From: Arcuatula senhousia
Taxonomy: Eukaryota > Mollusca > Bivalvia > Mytilida > Mytilidae
DNA length: 64,000 nucleotides
Direction of reading: 5' to 3'
Assembly: GCA_963971305.1 (NCBI GenBank)
Contig: OZ020317.1
Span: 10,744,001-10,808,000 of the forward strand
This document shows positions 32,192 through 44,100 of this stretch, one piece after another (positions within the stretch are counted from its first letter, which is position 1; each line of letters opens with the position of its first letter). The notes below the pieces were generated by a model, which was not told where the DNA came from, did not search any database, and saw only the letters and a program-made list of their open reading frames with translations. The position numbers were made by a program, and so were the translations under genes.

Positions 32192-35100
32192 TTAACCACT
32201 TCCTAAATTGCCAGCAATCTTCTGTTGATAATTGACAGTCAGATGTGTATTCTCCTGGCCTCGAATTGTTCTTAAATAGTCGAAGCTGTTCTTGTAGTCT
32301 TGCTGAGAAAATCCTAGGTCTGTAAAAACTAACTTTAGCCCCTCTGATCTTGCTGTTTCTAAGGCAGCTGTGTAGTTGGCTTGAGATACTGTGTTGATAA
32401 GCTGAGCCTGAGCGGTAGCATTCTGGCTGATTTCTGAAGCCTCATTCTTTATCACAAGGACCTAGAATTTAACATGATTTACTAAAAACCAACTTATTTT
32501 TGCGTGCTATTTATATTCGCGGCTTTCGTGAAAACTGAAATTCACGAAAATTTATCGTCGCGACTTATCTCATTTTCATAGTAATTTAATTGTTTTTTTA
32601 CGAAAGATCGCAAAATGAATAGCAGCAAAATAGCTCTATGACACTTAAAACACGAAACATTGTAGTCACGAATATAAATGCTTATTCAGTATGTATAGGT
32701 GTCATCAAATATATATAGGAACTTCCCGTGCTTATCCTTAAAAACACATAAGTTCATTTTCCTTTTTACGAGAATTTGCTATAGCAGGTGGGACAATAGC
32801 GGATCTCCCCTCATGAAGGGAGGGGGCACTGACTGACTAGGGTGGTCAATGCTTCCATGATTTCCTTTCCTATATAGTATATAGGAACTGCCTATGCTTA
32901 TCTTTTCAAAACAGTCAAGTTCATTTTTATTTTCAATTTACGAGAATTAGCTGTAGCAGGTGGGACAATGGCGGATCTATAAATTTCATGAAGGGAGGGG
33001 GCACTGACTAGGACTTGTGTGGTCAATGCTTCAATGAATTCCTTTACTATAGTATATAGGAACTGTCCATGCTTATCTTTTCAAAACAGTGAAGTTCATT
33101 TTCATTTTCAGTTTACGAGAATTAGCTGAAGCAGATGGAACAATAGCGGATCTCCCCTCATGAAGGGATGTGCACTGACTAGGACTAGGGTGGTCAATGC
33201 TTCAATGAATTCCTTTACTATAGTATATAGGATCTGCCCATGCTTATCCTTTCAAAACACTAAAGTTCATTTTCATTTTCAATTTACGAGAATTAGCTGT
33301 ATATACAAAATCATAATTTTAGCTACTCAAGCCATTTTTCAAAAACAGATGAGAGGCTTTTTTATTGTTCTTAAAAGTTGCCTCAGCAACTTTTAACGTT
33401 GTAAACACTGACAAAAAGTAATAAGTCAAGTGACTTTTTGTTTTTATGTATTAAAACAGCAATAAAAAGGGATACTGAGGCTGTCTCAGAACAGACGAGG
33501 GAGGGCAAAGGACGTTAGATTATCTATTTTGGAATAATATGTAATCTTTTTCATCTTGAACTTGACAATTTCTTCTTTCGTTTTGAAACAAACCTGTTTA
33601 TCAATTTCTTTTCTAATAACGATGGCATCTTGTTTCAGGATTTCTTCTTCGGCTTGTTCCTGTAGAACTAAGGCTTGGATGTACCTATTCTCTACATCAG
33701 AAGGAATTTTGACTGCACCTAGCTGGAAGTACCTGACTTCTACATTAAGGCCCTTGTCTGTGTCGGCACATGTAAGGAGACACGTGTCACACACTGTAAA
33801 ATAGAATTCTAAGTATCAGCACACTTGAGAATACACACTGTAAAAGGGAATTGTTTGTGACAGCACATGTGAAAAGATATATGTCACACACTGTAAAATG
33901 GAATTGTTATGTCAGCACATGTGATTAGACATGTGTCACACACTGTGAAATAGAAATTAAAGTATCAGCACACGTGAGAATACAGACTGTAAAATGGAGT
34001 TGTATGTGTCAGAATGTGTGAAAAGACGTGTGTCACACACTGTAAATTAGAGTCGTAAGCAAGTGAAAAGACGAGCTGAAATTAATTATATAAGTATGAT
34101 TGCAAGCTAGTTCCACTTAAAATGTTCCTCTATACACGAGACTTGTTCCCCTATGCATAAGAACGCATTTAGATGAAAAACACAATACACAAGAGGCAAA
34201 GCATGACTTTGCTTAAGATGGTAAACTAGCCTCACTAAACAATCGAGATGGCAAGATGGCTAAAGAACGCATCTACGCTCACTTTAAAACACATGAAGAA
34301 AAGCTGATTAAGACAGAAAACTAGACTCACTACATAAGCAAGATGGCAAAATTAGTCAATTTTGTTGAAGACTTGGTTAAATGGGTCAGGCTCACCTTCA
34401 CATTTGTATAAATTTGGCGAACGTTGCATTTGAAATAGACTCCCACAGTAACTTTTACATCATGAACCAGCAACTTTTTCCCAAGCTATTACATCATAAA
34501 CCAGCAACTTTTTCCCAAGCTATTACATCATAAACAAGCAACTTTTCCCAAGCTATTACATCATGAACCAGCAACTTTTTCCTAAGCTATTACATCATGA
34601 ACCATCAGCTTTTTCCAAAACTATTACGTCATGAACCATCAACTTTTTCCCAAGCTTTTACATCATGAAGCACCAATTTTTTCCTGAGCTATTACATCAT
34701 TTACCATCAAATTTTCCCAAGCTATCGTATCATGGACCATTATTTTTTGTCCATTTTCCAACGCTATAACATCATAAACCACCATTTTCCCTAGCTATTA
34801 CATCATGAAGCCCAAGCTTTCTTATCGTCTTCTTTCCCTTCTTATGTGACAACATTCCGTCCGCTCCAGCTTATGGAGTTAACGTATCACAAATGATTCG
34901 TTACTCTGGAGCTTGCATGAATAACATCGATTTCCTTGGCAAAGCGTCATGTTTGACACGGAAATTGCTAACACAGGGTTATGTTGCTCCATGGTTGCTG
35001 TCTTCATTCAAGAAATTATACAGAATAGACACAGTGCACTCATAGACAAATATGGGATTGACACGAATTTACTATTTAATTTTTAACATTTTGTTGTTAA

Positions 35101-38100
35101 AATTCCCGATTGTTAAATTCTAAATTGTTTAAAACACCAGGTTTCTTTCCTTGTACTGCACATGGTCGATATCCTCGGTGCTGGATTTGGCTTCCCTGTT
35201 CGAACCTTTTGGCTTTGGGTACTTTTTATTCAATACTTTTGGTTTTTGATCTTCCAATGTTTTGATTCAAATGCTGCTAATGAGAGGTTACTCCTTGGAA
35301 TATCGATATACAGCATAACAAAATTAACCGCATCATACCTGTTTTGGTATTGTATTTTGTTTGTCGTAGAGCTTTATTTTGTCTTCTTTTTACCGGCTTT
35401 GACACACTGAATTGAACATTAGCAGCCCGACGGGTGTGCTATAGAAGGCAGGAACCGCTTACTCTTCCGGAGACCTGAGTTCACTCTTGTTACGACTTGA
35501 GTTTGCGTTGTTGATTTCCGTTCGGTTGACTTTGTGTTTCTTGGTGCTGTTCTTGTTTTGTCGTTGCCCTTTCGGACTTTTGATAATCGGATGCCCCGTT
35601 GGTGCCTCTGTGCTACTACCATTTTTTCCCAAGCTATTACATCATGAACCGTCAGCTTTTTTTTCCAAAGCTATTACATCATGAACCATCAACCTTTTCT
35701 CCAGCTATTATATCATAAAGCAACATTTTTCCATAAGCTATTACATCATTGACAATCAACTTTTTCCTCAGCTATTACATCATGAACCATCATTTTTTCC
35801 CAAGCTATTACATTATAAATCATTAACTTTTTCCCAAGCTATTGCATCATGAACCATCAACTTTTTCCCAAGCTATTACATTATAAATCATTAATCTTTT
35901 TACAAGCTATTACATACTCAACCACCAACTTTTTCACAAACTATCACATCATGAACCACTCAAGAACCAACCACTGTTTCCCCAACTATTACATCATGAA
36001 CCACTCAATAATTATAACAACAGCTGCTACCCAGTCTTTTCAGATAGCTTTCTAATATTCTTTTTGTTTATACTTACATTATATTTACCTTGAAACAAGT
36101 TAGCACCTGTCTTTGCTAAATACCTTTTTATACTCGTTTGAACAAGTATGCTTGCATGACCTCCCTTAGGATAAAAAACCCTCAATAGTTTATACTACAT
36201 GTACTATACTTAGAAGTCTTATCCTGACTTGCTTTCCATACTTTTGTATATACTTACATGAATTTGATCTGCCACAGTAACTGTTACAACAAGTTCCACC
36301 TAGTCTTTCACGAACGGCTTTCCATACTTTCTTTTCGACGGCAGCTCGGGAATTTATCAGCTCTCTCGTATCATACACAGTTATTGCACCCTTAAATGTA
36401 ATAGTTAGATGCAATTTGAAATACTGGAAAACTTTGAACATAATTACAATTTTTATTAAATGGACATGTATTTGATGACAAACCATAAATATTCATGAAA
36501 GACATAATCCGTGAATCATTAAATATTAAAGCAAGGAGAATAGGAGATCCCAAAGGTCCTGACTTGATCAGGCATTTAAAAGGAAATGGCAGGTTAAACA
36601 AGGTTTAATTATCTATGAATACCTTTTTACAATATTATGTTATATTTTACCTCTTAGTAGAAATTTTATATAATTTCATTCGATTTATCAACCTCTCAAT
36701 CAGTTGTGGAAAAATATTTCTCACCTCTAGAGAAAACTTTGTTCTCAGTGTAAGTGCGATTGATTATCAACCTTTTTGAAATTTTTTTAACCTGTAGACT
36801 TCAGAGAAAAACCTTCTACTAAATTCTCGATGATTATTGAATTTATCACATGTTGGGAACAAAATTTGATATTTATATAATTAAATTTACTTCCCTTAAT
36901 GTTAGATATTCCATAATCAACTCGATCGCGTAGTAGAAGCTATATTTCTCGCTCCTCCATTGCGATCTAAGGGTCCGGTAGTAACACAAAACACAGTATT
37001 GTTGTGAGAAATAATAGGGATAAAGAGGTGATAATCTTAGTACAAGTACATTAATTTTACATAGTTTAGCCTGAGATGATTATTAGCGTACATAACGATA
37101 TAGCGCACCAAGCGCTGAATACCTTAAGCGCATCTAGGGCGCTGGACTCCATTATATCTTCATAGTCAAGATCGTAAGTGTCATGGAGTGATATCAGCTC
37201 GTCTTTTCTGATGATGTATTGGAAATGAGCCGTCACCTGTACCTAAATACAAAGAAATTTTAAATTTTATCAATCTTATCATAATTGGATGGGAAAATAA
37301 CTGAATGGATCTCCTTAAGTATCCCCCGTGACTTGTCGGGGAGGGTATTTAGTTTTACCTGGAAATAAGACAGTTTTAATGCATTAATCCCTGGTTTTAC
37401 TCATTTCGGTCCGTCTGTTCTTACGTAATCTATCAAGATTTTATAAAAAACCGTACTCGAGAATGATTTTAGATTTTGTAATGTAGTTCAGTCTGAACAA
37501 CTGTACGTCCTAAGCTTCATTGCATGTCTGACTACTACTTCTTGTTTGCAACTGGTTCAATATGAAATGAATGAGAATCTGCTACACATTTTTTGTCAAG
37601 CTTTTCTCAGAATCTATATACGTGAGAATGATTTCAATATTGATAGCGTAGTTCAGTGTGAAGATCTGTAGGCAAGACTCACGACTGGGTTAATATTAAA
37701 ATGAAAGAAAATATTAGTTAGTAAATTTTCGTCAATCGTTTCTAAAAAACGTACATGAGAATGGTTCGAAATTTAGCAGGGTGGTCCAGTATTTTAGGTT
37801 GTATGTACTCAGCGACTTTTGGATATGTTGGACAACTACTTCCTTTCTGGACGATATGAAAATGAGTGAAAATTAATAGGAAAATTTATGTCAAGCTTGT
37901 CTTGTTCTGGGTGCAGTGGTTCAGTATGACCTTCAGTATGACCCCAACTGTAAGTGCAAGTCCTAAGTGACATTCAGTGGCCCGATTCACAAAAAATCTA
38001 AAGTGTAAAAATTATCTTAAGTGTAAATTTCAATGATTCTGATTGGCTGAAATCTACACTTACAATAAATTTTACTCTTAAGATTTTTTGTGAAATTGTC

Positions 38101-41100
38101 TGCAGAATTGTCAGATTACTACTTCCTGTTTGAGGACCTACACAGGACTAGTGTGATTCAGTATGCAAGTGTGGCCTTTGTATTCTATGATACAATGAGA
38201 CTTCTCTTATCAAACCGTTCCTTAATACAGTTAAGTTCGAAGTACAAAATATGGACAAGTCTCTCACTTCTCTTATCAAACCGGTTCTTAATACAGTTAA
38301 GTTAGAAGTACAAAATATGGACAAGTCTCTCACTTCTCTTATCAAACCGGCCCTGAATACAGTTAAGTTCGAAGTACAAAATATGGACAAGTCTCTCACT
38401 TCTCTTATCAAACCGGCCCTGAATACAGTTAAGTTCGAAGTACAAAATATGGACAAGTCTCTCACTTCTCTTATCAAACCGACCCTTAATACAGACGATA
38501 ACGAGATGTGGAATAATTGTACGCAAACGGCAAATTTAAAACATTACAATGAAGAATAGTCAGTAGTCTACAACGCGACCAGAGGTCGCTGATCGCCGTT
38601 TTGCCTTGGCCCAAGACTACAAATACCTTGCACAAGATTCAACACCAATTCCCAAATTATCAACCAAAGACCCATTTCTGGACATTTAGCAATTAGCTTA
38701 ACACAAGATGGCAGGGACAAACAAGTGCTCTGACAGGACAGGTACATTTAAATCCTTTGAAGATGAATTTCAATTATTTGTGGTGAGGTTAAACTCGCTA
38801 CTCCCCGGATATATGAACGAACGAGCGCGAAAATATCAGCGGGCGCAACGTTAACTCAAGTCTAAAGAATACAAACCTCAAGTTTATCTGATGTGAAAAC
38901 TTTAGCATCTGTGATCTCTACATAATGTAAATCTGATGGAAATACTTTAAATTCATAATCTGGCCCAATAAAGTAACGTCCCACATCGTAAATCTCGTCC
39001 TTGCTGACACTTCCTGTTGACTTCTGTCGCTTTAAACCGTACTGTAAATGAAAAAAAAAGTTAGACAAAAAGTAGGCTTTATACAATTTCAAATCAACCT
39101 GATATACATTGATATATTGTAATTGTCACGGGGGGTGAATTAGGGGTATTTTATATCTATCAAATTGAAAAAAAAAAAAAATTTAAATTTGTAGATACAA
39201 TGTACACTGGCGGGTGTGTGTCATGGGCTGGGCGACCCATGGAACATAACGAGTCTATAACAGTTTACAACTGTTAATAGTCGATGCAGAGGGGCATTCC
39301 CCTATAGTCACGACTATAAATACCCATCATCATCACCAGCCGATCACCTTTACCAACTTGTATGGGATAAGGTTTGTCAGTTACCTGCCTGTGGTTTTCT
39401 CCGGGTACTCCGGTTTCCTCCACCAATAAAACTGACCGCCCAGATGCGTCAACAAATGGCTTTAATAACCAATTCACATACACACACTTATTTATACTTG
39501 GAATCTATTCGGTTTTCAATAAACTGTTAACACAGAGACATGTCTCGCCTGTTGCAACTGGACACAGTATAAAATGAAGTAAAAATCCTCCTTAAACTGA
39601 TCTTAACTGATGCTTAAGCAGCTGCATACCAAATATAAATGGTGAACCATAACTGCTTTATATAAACACTCATGACATAAGTAAAAACTTAAAAAGTGTA
39701 AAATCTCAAAGTCAGTAAACTGTGACTGCAGGATCATACAGATAAAATACTTTTGAAATTGATCTGTACTGATGCTAATGCAAGTGCATACCCAATATCA
39801 ATGATGTACCATAACTGCTTCATGTTAAACAGACGTAAGAAAAAAGGTTAACCTTGGCCAAATCAGTGTAAAATTTCAAAGTCAGTAGACCGTGACTGCA
39901 GAAGCATACAGATGAAATACTTTTGAAATTGATCTGTACAAATGCTAATGCAAGTGCATACCCAATATCAATGGTGAACCATAACTGCTTCATGTTAAAC
40001 AGACTTAAGAAAAAAGGTTAACCTCAGCCAAATCAGTGTAAAATTTCAAAGTCGGTAGACCGTGACTGCAGGAGCATACAGGTGAAATCCTTTTAAAACT
40101 GATCAGTACTGATGCTGATGCAACTGCATACCAAATAGCAATGGTGTAACATAACTGCTTCATGTTAAACAGACTTAAGAAAAAAGGTTAACCTTGGCCA
40201 AATCAGTGTAAAATTTCAAAGTCAGTAGACCGTGACTGCAGGAGCATACAGGTGAAATCCTTTTAAAACTGTTCTGTACTGATGCTGATGCAACTGCATA
40301 CCAAATATCAATGGTGTAACATAACTAGTTCACACAAAACAGACTTAAGCAAAAACTTTAACCAATTGTGGACGCCGCCGCCGCCGTCGCCGCCGCCGGA
40401 ATCACCATACCTAAGTCTCGCCTTTTGCGACATTCGTCGCAGGCGAGACAAAAATGTATCTCAACGTAATGTCAAGAAGTGGGGATAACGGTTTCGAAAA
40501 CGGGCTGGCAGCAGCGCTAAGCTTATCGGTCAAAGTCCTTAACCTTGCGTCAGGTAATGCCACTTTTCAACTTTAAAACATCCCATCGGACTATAGGATG
40601 TGCGTCCAGTGTCAGGTGGCAAGAGTTGGGGAGGGGGACTTAGCTATTAACAATCTATTTGGGAGAAGCAACGAGGCATCAATGGGACATTCGAGTATCA
40701 CAGGTCCCAAAGGACAATGACAAAACCAGTAGACACGAATGAGAACAGTACAAAAACACAAAAACAACTGAACGCAAATCAACAACGCGAACTCAAGTCG
40801 TAACGTGATAGAAGCCAGGTGCTCCGGAAGAGTAAGCAGTTCCTGCTTGCTATATAGCACACGTCGCACTGCCAATTAATTGAAAAGAATATATTTCTTC
40901 TTTATCATTCACGTCAGGTTTTGTCAACTATCTTTAAAATCAAATTAGACTGCACAAATTTAGTTAAAATACATGTAAACATAAATTTTCAATTTTTCAA
41001 ATATTTTTTTTAAATCAAACTCATGAAACTGCTAAAGACAGTTCTCGTGAATATGGTTCATTATTGAAATCATTCTAATGTATCCCGCGACAATATGTCG

Positions 41101-44100
41101 ATGGGCATTAGGTTTTACTCATGTCCGTCCGTTCGTCCATTCGTCAATTCGATATTTTGAGGGTGTCACAGCCCTTTTGGTACGCAGTATTCCGTGCTTT
41201 TTAAAGGGAATTCGGTACGCCAAGGTGTGGAACGCGGTACGCCATGTTCCGAATTTTTAGGCTTTTAGTACGCGTACGCCGTGATCTTTAGAGTATTCGG
41301 TATTCCAGTCTTTTTAACGGTATTCTGTCTTTTTTTAAACGGTATTCGGCATTCCGGGAGCAGGGGCTGTGACACCCCCTTTTTTATCAAGATTTTCTCA
41401 GAAACCGAAAATGATTTGAAATACGGCAGGGTGGTTCAGCGTGACAAAATCTATGTAATCGGCGATTTCCACTCGGGCTTCTATATAAAGTTTTAGGTGC
41501 GGATTATAATACGTGTCATATGATTTTTTTTTCAATCGTCCTTCATTACTTCTTACCAGCAAGGATTAATACTGTAATTATCACATGATCAGGAAGTTTT
41601 TTTTTACAAATACATACATGGCATACGGCATGTACAACCTTATAGTTATTCTAATTTGAAGAATACAAAAATTTGAAAGACCAGGTCCTGAAATAAAATC
41701 TTGCCACACCCATGACACTATACAGGATACATACAACATGTTGAGGGAAAAAAACATGTTATTGTCCGCAATTCAAAAAAAAAACGACAAAACTCGATTC
41801 GATGTATATTTAATTAAGTCCCAATTAACTGTTTAATATACTGAATATGGAAAGTCTCCAGCAACTTTTCCAATATAATAATTGAAAAGGGAGGGGTCGC
41901 CGACTATGGTGTCTTTCAGTAATATACCCCCCCCCCCCCCTCTTCAACTCGAGTTACATGTTGTCGTAAAATGTCGAATGACGGTACATGTATGCAAAAC
42001 AGATGCATTAGTGGAACCAATATAATATACATTGCAATACACAACAAAATAAAAATATTTAAAATAAGAACTGGTTATTTGATTATTTACCTGTTCAATA
42101 TGTATTACACAGTTAAATATCTAAATTTAAACTGACTGATATTCTATAAAATTTTAATTTTACTCCTCCCTACCTCGTAATAATCCAAATAACTAAAGGA
42201 GCTAACGATTAGCGCTATCACTAACACAGCGAGGCCGAGACCACCAATTACGCCAAATTTTACTATGTTATTTTCGTTCGCCATCATAACCCGGTTGTCT
42301 TATTTCAAAATGTAAACATTGCGAAATCCGTTGTCAACATCCGTTTATGTGTAATTGATGGCTAATAATTGATCGGTGATACACAAATACATTTAATTGT
42401 AGATATAACTTGTTAGTAGATTATTAACACATTTAGCATACACCTTTGATTAGGAAATCATTAATTAATCAAAGTACTGAAAGTACTGGTAGCCGGGGTA
42501 ATATACAAATTTTAAATTGTGTATATGTTGCAAAAAATAAAAAGCTACTTTTTGTGTAAACGGGATTGTCACAAGGATTCCAATGAAAAAAAAATTTTTG
42601 ATGAAAATGGATCCAATTTTTGGGGCTTGGTATTTTCTTTGGCCGTCGCCTGTAGTGCTCGATGTAAAGGTGAAATATATATAAAAACCACTGGCATATT
42701 ATATGATGAGGAATTCAATAAAAAAACATTGTGTATAAAATTGAATGAGTAAAAAAAATTCTACAGCCGTTTTGTCAATACACCCATTTTAGCCCCTTTT
42801 GGCCACAAACCACAAATACAACACCGTTCTTCCTTCTGTGGATATAACCATCATATTAAAGCTTCATACCAATTGGCTGGCCCACTACAACTTAATTTCT
42901 TGTGTAAAACTATTTGCCTAAAAAAAACTCTAAAACATGGCGTTTTTTCTAAATCTTAATTAAAATATTTCAAATCTAATTTTAAAAAGTAGGCAAGGAT
43001 TTTCACAAGGATTCCAATGAAAAAAGAGTTTGCAAATCGGAACTCAAATAAAAAAGTCGATTTAAGGCGGAAGCCCCCTTTTTGACCCCCTGTTGCAATG
43101 TAATTACCCCATTAGGCAAAATGAAAAGAAAAAAAAAACACGCGTGTTTCTATTACTTTTTTTATGTTGCAGGCCAACGGACAACTTCCTCTGTATAGTT
43201 TATTACAACTTTTATTTCAGATTAGCAAGCAACGTTTAATTCTGTAGGCTAACCAAACACCTTTTTTTTCAAATTAAACGAGGAATAACCCACGAGAAGA
43301 GGTTGTGAAATTTATGTTGAATTGTAAACTTTTGTTGATGTTTAAAGCTAAACGATTTAAAATGCATAAAATTTCTCTCATTCCATAGGAAAACCATACA
43401 AATTACCAAGATTGCTACGTGCAGATTGCCAATGCCCCCCCCTTTCCACACATATACAACAGTACAAAATTGTAAATGTTTACTTCGACAATAATCTCAT
43501 TATTTATGTTAACTTTGTTCAACTCGAAACTCAAAATAGTATTATTATACAAACATCTGAGATGAATACAACTTATAAAGCATAATATGTCCTGTAACTC
43601 CTGTAGAATTTATCAATATAAAATGACAAACAATCCAAACTTTCATCGAAATCTGTTTAACAGTATCAGAGAAGTCACACTTACATTTTTTGTAAAATTG
43701 CTTTTGTTTCTAAAATTTTCAGAAAATTATCGTTTTTGTAGTGCATTTTGAAAATAAATACATTCATTGGTTCTAAAGATTGAAAATTCGGTTGATTAAA
43801 AATTTTCAATGAAAAAATACTTGGTCTAGAAAAAATAAAGTTTACAGAAAATTTATTTTTATAAGCCTTATTTTCAAAATCAATTATGGTAAATATGAAT
43901 AAATTCTTTTTCAAAGAATCGTTTACATAACAATTTTCTCTGATCAAATAAAAAAAATTATGAGAATTTGAATTTTGGGTAAATTATTCTGACCATCGAC
44001 GTTTGTTACTTGCACTGTTTATTGCCATCCAGCTTGACACTTAATGAGATGCAAATTAGTAAATATGACTTCACTATAAACAAAATATCAATCAGCATTT

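Noticed and set aside
34435..36012. CRISPR-like regular repeats
   Set aside because: Units are contiguous and diverged with no unique spacers, in an intron of a eukaryotic gene.
38148..38559. Repeat proteins on both strands in the 66-bp array
   Set aside because: Open only because the unit length is a multiple of three; intronic minisatellite.
42519..42752. 77-codon ORF in intron 1 of the SPFH-like gene
   Set aside because: No splice context, domain or repeat support; length is within chance for this base composition.
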